Assembly: GCA_030625465.1 (NCBI GenBank)
Contig: DAOUQS010000062.1
Span: forward strand, 1 to 9,289
Length of the DNA stretch: 9,289 bases
Source of the DNA: Amylibacter sp.
GTDB lineage: Bacteria; Pseudomonadota; Alphaproteobacteria; Rhodobacterales; Rhodobacteraceae
Direction: 5' to 3'
In this document: one piece after another, positions 1 through 7,328 of the stretch
How positions within the stretch are numbered: position 1 is the first letter of the stretch
Layout: the number at the start of each line of letters is the position of its first letter
Made by a program: the position numbers and the translations under genes
Notes under the pieces: model-generated
The model's database searches: none
Seen by the model: the letters and a program-made list of their open reading frames with translations, nothing else
What the model was told of the DNA's origin: nothing

Positions 1-1041
1 TGGCTGACCATTGTCTGGGTCGCATATCTGGCTGTGTTCATGGGGACAATTTTCAAACGAAAAGAGCCGCATATTTATGTGGCGAACTGGTTCTACCTAT
101 CGTTTATCGTCACAATCGCGATGCTGCATCTGGTTAATAACCTTTCAGTGCCGGTGTCGATCTTCGGTTCAAAATCCGTGCAACTGTTCTCGGGCGTGCA
201 AGATGCGCTGACCCAGTGGTGGTACGGGCATAACGCGGTTGGCTTTTTCCTGACCGCCGGTTTCCTGGGGATGATGTACTACTTTGTTCCCAAACAGGCC
301 AACCGGCCGGTGTTCAGTTATAAACTGTCGATCATTCACTTCTGGTCTTTGATCTTTCTTTATATCTGGGCTGGCCCACACCATTTGCATTACACGGCTT
401 TGCCTGACTGGGCACAAACCCTGGGTATGACCTTTTCAATCATGCTCTGGATGCCAAGCTGGGGCGGTATGATCAACGGGCTGATGACGCTGAACGGCGC
501 ATGGGATAAGTTGCGTACCGATCCGATTTTACGGATGATGGTGCTAAGCCTTGCGTTCTACGGCATGTCCACCTTCGAGGGGCCGATGATGGCCATCAAA
601 GTGGTGAATTCGCTTTCACACTATACCGAATGGACTATCGGACACGTGCATTCCGGCGCACTTGGCTGGAACGGCATGATTACCTTTGGCGCGCTTTACT
701 ACCTGACACCACGTCTGTGGGGACGCGAGCGTCTATATAGCATGAGCATGGTAAACTGGCACTTCTGGCTGGCCACAATCGGCATCGTTTTCTACGCCTC
801 GGCACTTTGGGTCGCAGGTATTATGGAAGGTCTGATGTGGCGTGAGGTCGATCCGCAAGGCTTCCTTGTGAACTCGTTCGCAGACACAGTTGCAGCTAAA
901 TTCCCGATGTACATTGTACGCGGAACTGGCGGGCTGTTGTATCTGACCGGTGCGATTATTATGTGTGTGAACCTATGGCTAACCGCCATAGGGGCAGGCG
1001 AACGTAAATCAAGTGCAGCACATGCTGTGCCTGCGGAATAA
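1..1041 (+). CDS. ccoN: cbb3-type cytochrome c oxidase catalytic subunit I, 5'-truncated by the window
   Basis: CcoN (FixN) is the membrane subunit that reduces O2 to water at a haem b3-CuB centre and pumps protons. The frame is open from base 1, so the N-terminal part lies outside; 346 residues are visible of a family length near 480-540. About nine hydrophobic segments can be seen. Visible residues, numbered from base 1: CuB ligand H77 in YGHNAVGF, Y121 (the tyrosine family members cross-link to that histidine), CuB ligands H127-H128 in GPHHLHY, E193 in STFEGPMM, and haem ligands H215 and H217 in [11 protein letters not shown]. The spacing between these residues agrees with the known cbb3 enzyme. 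The first haem b histidine should lie upstream, beyond the edge. The gene ends 11 nt before ccoO and heads the operon; its promoter and any FNR/Fix-type site are not in the window. Confidence 0.98.
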   Translation, partial: WLTIVWVAYLAVFMGTIFKRKEPHIYVANWFYLSFIVTIAMLHLVNNLSVPVSIFGSKSVQLFSGVQDALTQWWYGHNAVGFFLTAGFLGMMYYFVPKQANRPVFSYKLSIIHFWSLIFLYIWAGPHHLHYTALPDWAQTLGMTFSIMLWMPSWGGMINGLMTLNGAWDKLRTDPILRMMVLSLAFYGMSTFEGPMMAIKVVNSLSHYTEWTIGHVHSGALGWNGMITFGALYYLTPRLWGRERLYSMSMVNWHFWLATIGIVFYASALWVAGIMEGLMWREVDPQGFLVNSFADTVAAKFPMYIVRGTGGLLYLTGAIIMCVNLWLTAIGAGERKSSAAHAVPAE

Positions 1042-1052
1042 GGAGCAATATT

Positions 1053-1778
1053 ATGTCACTCTTTCGCCATCACAAAAAAATCGAAACCAACGCAACACTT
1101 CTACTTGTCCTAAGCTTGGGTGTCGTCGCTATTGGCGGCGCTGTTGAGATTGCACCCCTGTTCTATCTTGAGAATACCATCGAGAAGGCAGAAGGCATGC
1201 GCCCCTACACGCCGTTGGAACTGGAAGGGCGCAATATCTACATCCGCGAAGGCTGCTATGTTTGCCATAGCCAAATGATCCGTCCTTTGCGCGACGAAGT
1301 TGAACGCTACGGCCATTACTCATTGGCTGTGGAAAGCATCTATGACCACCCGTTCCAGTGGGGGTCAAAACGTACAGGCCCTGACTTGGCGCGTGTTGGC
1401 GCACGTTATTCCGATGAATGGCATGTGGACCACCTGATTGATCCGCGCTCGGTTGTACCTGAAAGTATTATGCCGACATACGGGTTCTTGATGAAAACCG
1501 CACTGAAACCCGAACGCATAGAGGCTGTTCTGGTTGCCAATCGCCGCGTAGGTGTTCCCTATTCGGACGAAATGATTGCACTGGCTGAAAGCGATATGGA
1601 AGTTCAGGCAGATCCTGACGGCGACTGGGAAGATATGGTCGCCCGCTACCCCAAAGCACAGGTGCGCAACTTTGACGGGCAGGAAGAATTGACCGAAATG
1701 GATGCCTTGGTAGCCTATTTGCAAATGCTTGGTACTTTGGTCGATTTCTCGACCTTCCAGCCAGCCGCAAGCCGATAG
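1053..1778 (+). CDS. ccoO: cbb3-type cytochrome c oxidase subunit II, membrane-anchored monohaem cytochrome c
   Basis: CcoO (FixO) carries one c-type haem on the periplasmic side and passes electrons towards CcoN. The 241-residue length fits the family. An N-terminal membrane anchor lies at about residues 15-38 and is not followed by a cleavage site. The haem attachment motif is C68-Y-V-C71-H72 in EGCYVCHSQ, and the likely axial methionine is M140 in [10 protein letters not shown]. The stretch [15 protein letters not shown] (106-120) is a family hallmark. The start is supported by AAGGAG at 1040-1045, seven bases upstream of the ATG and overlapping the ccoN stop codon. ccoQ follows after 10 nt. 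Nothing is unusual in this gene. Confidence 0.98.
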   Translation: MSLFRHHKKIETNATLLLVLSLGVVAIGGAVEIAPLFYLENTIEKAEGMRPYTPLELEGRNIYIREGCYVCHSQMIRPLRDEVERYGHYSLAVESIYDHPFQWGSKRTGPDLARVGARYSDEWHVDHLIDPRSVVPESIMPTYGFLMKTALKPERIEAVLVANRRVGVPYSDEMIALAESDMEVQADPDGDWEDMVARYPKAQVRNFDGQEELTEMDALVAYLQMLGTLVDFSTFQPAASR

Positions 1779-1783
1779 GAGAG
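1777..1783 (+). promoter_or_regulatory. Ribosome binding site that sets the ccoQ start
   Basis: AGGAGAG overlaps the ccoO TAG stop codon. Its AGGAG core ends seven bases before the ATG at 1789. This supports the 1789 start over the in-frame ATG at 1729, which lies within ccoO. Confidence 0.75.
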
Positions 1784-1788
1784 ACGTT

Positions 1789-2007
1789 ATGGATACCTAT
1801 TCAGTCATGCGTGAAATAGCAGATAGCTGGGGCCTTTTGGCCATGATGGCTTTCTTTATCGGCGCCATTTTGATGTTGTTTCGCCCCGGTGCAAAACAAC
1901 AACACGAGGATGCCGCGATGATACCGTTTCGGGACGATAAGCCCGGCAGCACCAAACGCAAAAAATCCAGCCCCAAATTTGAACAGCCGTTGGAGGGTTC
2001 GTCATGA
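1789..2007 (+). CDS. ccoQ: cbb3-type cytochrome c oxidase small subunit CcoQ
   Basis: This is a 72-residue single-span protein of the CcoQ/FixQ family, a small subunit that stabilises the cbb3 complex and its association with CcoP. One membrane helix covers about residues 14-31 (SWGLLAMMAFFIGAILMLF), followed by RPG and a polar tail. The segment IPFRDD (45-50) is a recurrent CcoQ element. The frame is open further upstream, with an earlier ATG at 1729 inside ccoO. The ATG at 1789 is preferred because it has an AGGAG at the right distance and gives the usual N-terminus. The tail after residue 50 is rich in K, R and S and somewhat long for the family. The stop overlaps the ccoP start by 4 nt (ATGA). 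Confidence 0.93.
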   Translation: MDTYSVMREIADSWGLLAMMAFFIGAILMLFRPGAKQQHEDAAMIPFRDDKPGSTKRKKSSPKFEQPLEGSS

Positions 2008-2867
2008 GTAAGAAAATCAAAATGAATGATGAGGACTATCCGACAACAGGTCATGAATGGGATGGAATACGCGAGTATGATAAACCGATGCCGCGCTGGT
2101 GGCTGTATACATTCTATCTGTGCATTATTTTTTCTGTAGGGTATATGATTGCGTATCCCGCGATCCCGCTTCTGAAAGGTGCGACACCCGGACTTTTGGG
2201 TTATTCGTCAAGGGGTGAAGTCAGTGAACATATTGCGGCGGTGAATGCAAAAAATGCAGATATCGAAGCAAGGTTATTGGCAACACCTTTGGAAGAAATT
2301 GGCGCAGACGCGGATTTGGCACGTTTTGCCACCGCAGGTGGTGCCGCAGTTTTCCTGACCTATTGTGCCCAATGCCACGGCGCAGGCGCACAAGGTGCGA
2401 AAGGCTACCCCAACCTACAAGACGATTCTTGGCTGTGGGGCGGTGATATCGCGGCAATCCAGGCAACCATTCGTCACGGTATCCGCAATGACACGGATGA
2501 AGATGCGCGGTATTCTGAAATGCCGAAGTTTGGTGAAATTCTGGAAGGCGCAGAAATTGATGCTTTGGCAAACTATATTCTACAGGTGTCCAGCCAGGAA
2601 CATGATACGGTGCTGGCCACTGCTGGCGAACCGCTGTTTGAAGAAAACTGCGCGGCCTGTCATGGTGAAACCGCAACCGGTGACCGTGAACAAGGTGCGC
2701 CAAACCTGACCGATGCGCTTTGGCTTTATGGCGGTGATCTTGAAACCATCACGCAAAGCATCACCAACAGCCGTTTTGGTGTGATGCCTGCTTGGCAGGG
2801 TCGCATTACCGAAGCGCAGATTACACAAGTTACATTTTATGTTCACCAACTTGGTGGCGGGGAATAG
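2004..2867 (+). CDS. ccoP: cbb3-type cytochrome c oxidase subunit III, dihaem cytochrome c
   Basis: CcoP (FixP) is the membrane-anchored dihaem subunit that receives electrons from soluble or membrane cytochrome c. The 287-residue length matches the family. The N-terminal FixP domain contains HEWDGIREYDKPMPRWW (17-33), followed by one membrane helix at about 33-52. Two cytochrome c domains follow. The first has C121-A-Q-C124-H125 with likely axial M173 (EMPKF); the second has C216-A-A-C219-H220 with likely axial M261 (VMPAW). The two domains share internal similarity (WLWGGDIAAI and WLYGGDLETI), as expected from an ancient duplication. Start codon: ATG at 2004 overlaps the ccoQ stop as ATGA and has GGAGGG at 1992-1997. 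The stop codon is the last gene boundary before the 133-nt gap ahead of ccoG. Confidence 0.98.
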   Translation: MSKKIKMNDEDYPTTGHEWDGIREYDKPMPRWWLYTFYLCIIFSVGYMIAYPAIPLLKGATPGLLGYSSRGEVSEHIAAVNAKNADIEARLLATPLEEIGADADLARFATAGGAAVFLTYCAQCHGAGAQGAKGYPNLQDDSWLWGGDIAAIQATIRHGIRNDTDEDARYSEMPKFGEILEGAEIDALANYILQVSSQEHDTVLATAGEPLFEENCAACHGETATGDREQGAPNLTDALWLYGGDLETITQSITNSRFGVMPAWQGRITEAQITQVTFYVHQLGGGE

Positions 2868-2888
2868 GGCCCTTTTCAACAAGGGCCC
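2867..2888 (+). promoter_or_regulatory. GC-rich stem-loop directly after ccoP
   Basis: GGGCCCTT (2867-2874) and AAGGGCCC (2881-2888) form a perfect 8-bp stem with a 6-nt loop, TTCAAC. The left arm begins on the last base of the ccoP stop codon. No T-run follows, so it is a poor intrinsic terminator on its own. It could instead act as a 3'-end stabiliser or processing barrier that keeps ccoNOQP transcript levels above those of the assembly genes. The pairing is seen in the sequence; the role is inferred. Confidence 0.5.
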
Positions 2889-2889
2889 C

Positions 2890-2930
2890 GACATCAGCCT
2901 TGGTCCTGTTTAGACGGGGCTGGTGTCTTT
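2890..2930 (+). terminator. Second stem-loop followed by TTT: possible weak or partial terminator
   Basis: GACATCAGCC (2890-2899) pairs with GGCTGGTGTC (2918-2927), a 10-bp stem with one T-G wobble. It can extend inward by two G-T wobbles and one G-C pair, leaving a 12-nt loop. Only TTT (2928-2930) follows, which is short for a Rho-independent terminator. Partial read-through into ccoG would fit the oxidase and assembly genes being needed in different amounts. Whether it terminates is not known. Confidence 0.35.
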
Positions 2931-2945
2931 GCCGGTGATGCCGGC
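2931..2945 (+). repeat. Third small inverted repeat in the ccoP-ccoG gap
   Basis: GCCGG (2931-2935) and CCGGC (2941-2945) form a 5-bp perfect stem with a 5-nt loop, TGATG. It follows the previous stem-loop directly. A stem this short can occur by chance; it is listed because it completes a run of three adjacent hairpins. The remaining bases up to ccoG (2946-3000) show no clear promoter and no FNR-type TTGAT-N4-ATCAA palindrome. Confidence 0.3.
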
Positions 2946-3000
2946 ATGAAGATGACGACCGCAATAAGACCGCTGATTTTTAATGAAGCTAGCCGGATAA

Positions 3001-4419
3001 GTGATGACCAGCCAACCGACAGAACCGCCAAAGCTATTTGCTGCCCGTGAACCTGTATTCCCGCAACGGGTCTCTGGCTGGTACCGCCGCCTGAAATGGT
3101 GGCTGATGGCGTTTACGCTTAGCATTTACTACATCATGCCTTGGTTGCGATGGGATCGCGGCCCCAACCTGCCGGATCAGGCGGTTTTGGTTGATCTGAC
3201 AAATGCACGGTTCTACTTTTTCTGGATCAAGATCTGGCCACACGAGTTTTACTTTGTTGTGGGACTGTTGATTATGGCGGGCCTGGGCCTGTTTTTATTC
3301 ACATCCGCACTTGGCCGTGTGTGGTGCGGCTATGCCTGTCCGCAAACTGTCTGGGCGGATTTGTTCATTCTGGTCGAACGCTGGATCGAAGGTGACCGCA
3401 ATGAACGTATCCGTTTATTGCGCGCGAAATGGAGCATTCGTAAGGCCCGGTTGCGTATAACAAAATGGACCGTGTGGATGTTGATCGCAATTGCCACAGG
3501 CGGGGCATGGGTGTTCTATTTCGCCGATGCACCAACCTTGCTGCGTGAACTGATAACAGGGCAGGCGGCCTTTATCGCCTATGCGACGATTGCAATTCTG
3601 GCATCGGCAACCTTTATTTTTGGCGGCTTCATGCGCGAACAGGTCTGCACCTATATGTGCCCGTGGCCGCGCATTCAGGCCGCGATGATGGACGAACATT
3701 CGCTGACGGTTTCCTATCGCCGCTGGCGCGGTGAGCCGCGTGGCAAGATGGGTAAAGCTGAAGGTGATTGTATTGATTGCATGGCCTGCGTGACCGTATG
3801 CCCGCAAGGCATCGATATCCGCGACGGGGAACAAGTGGAATGTATCACCTGCGCTTTATGTATCGACGCTTGCGATAATATGATGGAAAAAATCGGCCGC
3901 CCGCGCGGACTGATAGACTATTGCACACTTAACGATGAACCGCTTGAACGTGCGGGGAATGCGCCCAAAGCTGTCTGGAGCCATATCTTGCGCCTGCGCA
4001 ATTTCATCTACTTCGGCCTGTGGGCACTCATCGGTGCCGGGCTGGTTGTTGCCTTGTTTATGCGCTCTGACTTCTCCGCCACGGTGAAACCTGATCGCAA
4101 CCCGAAGTTTGTGATGTTGTCGGACGGGACCATTCGCAATGCGTATGATCTGAAAGTCAGCAATCAAACCGGTGAAAACCGGATATTCCGGATCTCGATT
4201 AAAACAGATGACCCATTGCGGCTGAATTTAGAGGGCACCGATGAATTGAAAGTATCAGTGCCTGCAAATGGCAGTTATCATCAGCGTGTTTATATTTTTG
4301 CTAAACCGGAGCATACTGCAAGCAAGGTAAATGGCTCGCCCGTACGCTTCTGGGTTGAATGGGTGGAAAACGGTGAGCGTACATATGTCGATACTGTATT
4401 TGCAGGAAAAGCAAAATGA
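3001..4419 (+). CDS. ccoG: cbb3 oxidase assembly protein CcoG (polyferredoxin, Cu(II) reductase family)
   Basis: CcoG (FixG/RdxB) is a membrane iron-sulphur protein; family members have been linked to reduction of Cu(II) to Cu(I) for cbb3 assembly. The protein has 472 residues counted from GTG at 3001, within family range. Membrane helices lie at about 32-48, 83-101, 156-174, 188-208 and 334-353. Two 4Fe-4S motifs are complete: C257, C260, C263, C267 and C281, C284, C287, C291. Two further membrane-proximal CxxxCP pairs are C109/C113 (CGYACPQTVW) and C216/C220 (CTYMCPW). The C-terminal 110 residues form the FixG-type Ig-like domain. The start is GTG 3001 or the adjacent ATG 3004; an in-frame TAA at 2998-3000 excludes anything earlier, and the Shine-Dalgarno sequence is weak (CCGGA). 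The stop overlaps ccoH as ATGA. Confidence 0.97.
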   Translation: MMTSQPTEPPKLFAAREPVFPQRVSGWYRRLKWWLMAFTLSIYYIMPWLRWDRGPNLPDQAVLVDLTNARFYFFWIKIWPHEFYFVVGLLIMAGLGLFLFTSALGRVWCGYACPQTVWADLFILVERWIEGDRNERIRLLRAKWSIRKARLRITKWTVWMLIAIATGGAWVFYFADAPTLLRELITGQAAFIAYATIAILASATFIFGGFMREQVCTYMCPWPRIQAAMMDEHSLTVSYRRWRGEPRGKMGKAEGDCIDCMACVTVCPQGIDIRDGEQVECITCALCIDACDNMMEKIGRPRGLIDYCTLNDEPLERAGNAPKAVWSHILRLRNFIYFGLWALIGAGLVVALFMRSDFSATVKPDRNPKFVMLSDGTIRNAYDLKVSNQTGENRIFRISIKTDDPLRLNLEGTDELKVSVPANGSYHQRVYIFAKPEHTASKVNGSPVRFWVEWVENGERTYVDTVFAGKAK

Positions 4420-4892
4420 CCCATGCGGAAAAACCAAAAGAAATAACCGGCCGCCATGTGGCGATGGCCTTTTGCGGTGCATTCTCCGTGATTATCGGGG
4501 TTAATCTGGCACTGGCCTATTCCGCTGTGGGTACGTTTCCCGGTCTTGAAACCCGCGCACCCTATAACGAAAGCCTGACCTTTGAGGCCCGCCGCAAGGC
4601 CCAGATGCGACTGAACTGGACATCTGCTGTGTCCTATGATGCGGGGCAAGTGACCCTGACCCTGACCGAACTTAATGGCAATACGGTCGTGACGCCCAAT
4701 GTCTTGATGGTTATCAGACATGCAACCTCGAAGAAATACGACCAGGATGTGGAACTTCACTTTGATGGCCATAATTACATTGGGCAAATAGATCTAGAAC
4801 CCGGCAACTGGCAGGCCCGCATATCCGCAACCGCCCTTGACGGCACAAAATTTCGCCGCACTCTATCACTTTACCTAAAGTCGGCCTTATGA
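4416..4892 (+). CDS. ccoH: cbb3 oxidase assembly protein CcoH (FixH family)
   Basis: CcoH is a small bitopic membrane protein required for stable assembly of the cbb3 complex, where it contacts CcoN and assembly intermediates. The 158-residue length is typical. The N-terminus has the conserved TGRHV (11-15), then one membrane helix at about 16-38, then a periplasmic domain rich in beta strands. Family features include VNLALAYSAVGTFPGLE (29-45), the YN pair at 50-51 and LEPGNWQ (127-133). No metal-binding cysteine motif is present; the single cysteine, C20, is in the helix. ATG at 4416 overlaps the ccoG TGA, with AGGA at 4404-4407 eight bases upstream. Its stop overlaps ccoI as ATGA. Confidence 0.95.
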   Translation: MTHAEKPKEITGRHVAMAFCGAFSVIIGVNLALAYSAVGTFPGLETRAPYNESLTFEARRKAQMRLNWTSAVSYDAGQVTLTLTELNGNTVVTPNVLMVIRHATSKKYDQDVELHFDGHNYIGQIDLEPGNWQARISATALDGTKFRRTLSLYLKSAL

Positions 4893-7042
4893 CACATGCG
4901 GCCTGTCCAGCCTGTGTGGCGGTGCCACATGATCAGATAGATCAGGCCGCACATGGGGAACGCACACTGGAAATCTCGGTGCCAACTGTGCATTGTGCGG
5001 GGTGCATCGGGAAGATTGAACGCGGGCTGCAAAGCCTTGAAAATGTTGATCATGCACGCGTGCATCTGTCCCTGAAACGTGTGCGCGTTACCTATAGTGG
5101 GCCGCAGTGCGTTGAAGACGAAGTTTTGGACACGCTCGCAAATCTGGGTTTTGAAGCCCATTTGCTGGACGCGAAAGTCCTGGCCGGGAAAACCGATGAT
5201 GTTGCCCGTGGTTTGTTGATCCGCCTTGGTATCGCGGGTTTTGCCGCGATGAATGTGATGCTGTTGTCAGTATCTGTCTGGGCAGGTGCCGAAGGCATGA
5301 CGCGGGACTTCCTGCACTGGGTCTCTGCGGCAATAGCCCTGCCGACAGTGGCTTATTGCGCACAACCGTTCTTTAAAAATGCTTGGGCTGCCTTATCGGT
5401 GCGGCACTTGAATATGGATGTGCCGATTAGTCTGGCCATTCTGATGGCCTCTGGTCTGTCGCTTTACGAAGTTAGCCAAAGTGGTGAACATGCTTATTTT
5501 GACGCGGCGCTTTCCCTGACATTTTTTCTGCTGGCAGGCCGCTATCTTGACCATCAAACCCGCGCCAAATCCCGTTCTGCCGCACTTGAACTGACCGCAT
5601 TGGAAATGCCCCGTGCCCAGTTGGTACGCGACGGCCAAGTTGAAACTGTTGACACCGAAAACCTGCAGATCGGTGACCGTGTCCTTGTGCGCCGAGGTGC
5701 CCGTGTGCCGGTGGACGGTGTCGTGGTGAAGGGGGAAAGCGAGCTGGATATGTCGCTTTTAACCGGCGAAACCATGCCTGCCGCGATCACATGCGGAGAT
5801 CCGGTTTACAGTGGCACACTTAATCTTGGCCCCCCGCTTGAGGTGGATATCACCCAGATTGGGCAGGGCACAAAACTGGCTGAAATCGCCGCCCTTGTTG
5901 CAACTGCGGAAGCCACCAAAACCAAATACACAACTCTGGCCGATAAGGCCGCGCAGATATATGCGCCTTTGGTGCATTTGCTGGCGTTTGCCGCATTTCT
6001 GTTCTGGCAGTTTTACACGGGCGACACCCGTCTTGCGATCGGCATTGCCACAGCGGTTTTGATTATCACCTGCCCCTGCGCTTTGGGGCTGGCCGTGCCT
6101 GCGGTGATGACGGCTGCCAGTGGTCGCTTGTATCGCGCGGGCATTTTGATCCGTGATGGGGCGGCACTTGAACGGCTGGTCGATATCGACACAGTGGTAT
6201 TTGATAAAACCGGCACGTTGACGACCGGTGAAATGACAGTGATCCAGGCCCCGAAGGCCGATACTTTATGGCTTGCCGCAAGTCTGGCGTCCTATTCGGA
6301 TCACCCCCTTTCCAAAGCCGTTGCACAGCTTGCCAAAAAACAGAACATGCCTGCCCTGCAGGATGTGACCGAACACGCGGCACATGGGTTAGAGGCAAAA
6401 TCCGGCAAGTCGCGTATTCGTTTGGGGCGCGCTGACTGGCTCGGGTGCAAACCGGTCGAAGGCTATGTGCAAACGTGGTTCCAGATCGACGACCAAAAAC
6501 CCGTTGCGTTTTTGTTTGAAGACACCATTAAGCCCAGCAGCAAAGAGGCAATTTTGCGGTTGCAATCGCGTGGCCTGAAGATTGTTATGTTGTCGGGGGA
6601 CACCCGGTTATCAACCGACCGTCTGGCGCAAAAGCTGGGCATTACACACGCGGTCGGTGCGGTTTTACCTGATGAAAAGCTGGCACTTGTGCAATCTTAT
6701 GGCCCGAATGTGCTGATGGTTGGTGACGGTTTGAACGATACCGCGGCTTTGGCGGCCGCACATGTTTCCATGTCGCCGGCCTCTGCTATTGATGCGGCCC
6801 GTGCTGCTTCTGATTTTGTGTTGATCAAAGATGATCTGACCCTGATCGACACCTGCATATCATTATCAAAATCGGCCAAACGCCGGATGCTGGAAAATTT
6901 CACAATTGCTGCGGGATATAATCTAGTTGCGGTGCCAATTGCACTAGTAGGCCTTGCAACCCCGCTATTGGCAGCACTGGCAATGTCCGCATCTTCCATT
7001 TGCGTTTCGTTAAACGCATTGCGCATTACAAGGGGAAAATGA
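4889..7042 (+). CDS. ccoI: Copper-translocating P1B-type ATPase CcoI (FixI/CopA2-like)
   Basis: CcoI is an inner-membrane P-type ATPase that exports Cu(I) for the CuB site of cbb3 oxidase; its place between ccoH and ccoS favours this over a detoxifying CopA. The protein has 717 residues. The N-terminal HMA domain (about 26-92) carries C36-A-G-C39, and a further CPAC lies at residues 6-9. The actuator has TGE at 292-294. The transport motif is C395-P-C397. The phosphorylation site is D439 in DKTGTLTTG. The nucleotide-binding HP pair is H472-P473, and the hinge is GDGLND at 612-617. YN (678-679) and MSASS (699-703) in the last two helices match the Cu(I) ATPase signature. ATG at 4889 overlaps the ccoH stop; only a weak AAAG precedes it, so coupling to ccoH translation is likely. 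Confidence 0.97.
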   Translation: MTHAACPACVAVPHDQIDQAAHGERTLEISVPTVHCAGCIGKIERGLQSLENVDHARVHLSLKRVRVTYSGPQCVEDEVLDTLANLGFEAHLLDAKVLAGKTDDVARGLLIRLGIAGFAAMNVMLLSVSVWAGAEGMTRDFLHWVSAAIALPTVAYCAQPFFKNAWAALSVRHLNMDVPISLAILMASGLSLYEVSQSGEHAYFDAALSLTFFLLAGRYLDHQTRAKSRSAALELTALEMPRAQLVRDGQVETVDTENLQIGDRVLVRRGARVPVDGVVVKGESELDMSLLTGETMPAAITCGDPVYSGTLNLGPPLEVDITQIGQGTKLAEIAALVATAEATKTKYTTLADKAAQIYAPLVHLLAFAAFLFWQFYTGDTRLAIGIATAVLIITCPCALGLAVPAVMTAASGRLYRAGILIRDGAALERLVDIDTVVFDKTGTLTTGEMTVIQAPKADTLWLAASLASYSDHPLSKAVAQLAKKQNMPALQDVTEHAAHGLEAKSGKSRIRLGRADWLGCKPVEGYVQTWFQIDDQKPVAFLFEDTIKPSSKEAILRLQSRGLKIVMLSGDTRLSTDRLAQKLGITHAVGAVLPDEKLALVQSYGPNVLMVGDGLNDTAALAAAHVSMSPASAIDAARAASDFVLIKDDLTLIDTCISLSKSAKRRMLENFTIAAGYNLVAVPIALVGLATPLLAALAMSASSICVSLNALRITRGK
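7030..7035 (+). promoter_or_regulatory. Ribosome binding site for ccoS
   Basis: AAGGGG lies inside the end of ccoI. It ends six bases before ATG 7042 but only three before ATG 7039, so spacing favours 7042. ATG 7039 would instead make the ATGA overlap seen at the other junctions, so the choice is not settled. Confidence 0.55.
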
Positions 7043-7194
7043 TGTCTGTTTTAATCTACCTGATCCCAATATCATTGTTTCTGGGTGGCCTGGGACTGGC
7101 CGCATTTTTCTGGGCGATAAAGTCAAAACAATTTGATGACCCAGACGGAAATGCTGCGCGCATTTTATTGGATGATGACGAAAACCCAAACTAA
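7042..7194 (+). CDS. ccoS: cbb3-type oxidase assembly protein CcoS
   Basis: CcoS (FixS) is a small inner-membrane protein needed for cofactor (haem b and CuB) insertion into CcoN in cbb3 systems. With the start at 7042 it has 50 residues, normal for the family. One membrane helix covers about residues 5-24 (IYLIPISLFLGGLGLAAFFW), followed by the conserved AIKSKQFDDPDG and a short acidic C-terminus with ILLDDDENPN. An in-frame earlier ATG at 7000 lies inside ccoI and is unlikely. ATG 7039 (one extra Met) overlaps the ccoI stop, and ATG 7042 shares its first base with that stop's last base. It is the last gene of the + strand cluster. Confidence 0.93.
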   Translation: MSVLIYLIPISLFLGGLGLAAFFWAIKSKQFDDPDGNAARILLDDDENPN

Positions 7195-7203
7195 TTTTAC
7201 CGG

Positions 7204-7232
7204 CAGTTTTTTCCTGCTTTGCATGAAAACTG
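7204..7232. repeat. Inverted repeat in the convergent ccoS/kinase intergenic region
   Basis: CAGTTTT (7204-7210) and AAAACTG (7226-7232) are perfect inverted 7-mers around a 15-nt loop. The pairing is symmetric, so it could form in transcripts from either side of this convergent junction. Neither flank has a T-run beyond the stem, so it is at best a weak bidirectional terminator. The rest of 7195-7328 holds only a CCTG-CAT-CAGG mini-palindrome at 7257-7267 and no recognisable gene. Confidence 0.35.
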
Positions 7233-7328
7233 GCATACTGGGATACGGTCAAATTACCTGCATCAGGCAAAATCGTGTTGGTAAATGCGGAAATGGGCAA
7301 TAAATGTACAAGTGCAGCGACCATGTAA

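Noticed and set aside
2929..2968. TTGCCG and AATAAG upstream of ccoG considered as a sigma70-type promoter
   Set aside because: The two elements are about 28 nt apart instead of about 17, and both are poor matches.
2975..2990. A CTGAT...ATGAA stretch upstream of ccoG considered as an FNR/anaerobox site
   Set aside because: The half-sites have mismatches and a 5-nt rather than 4-nt spacer against TTGAT-N4-ATCAA, so the match is too poor to call.
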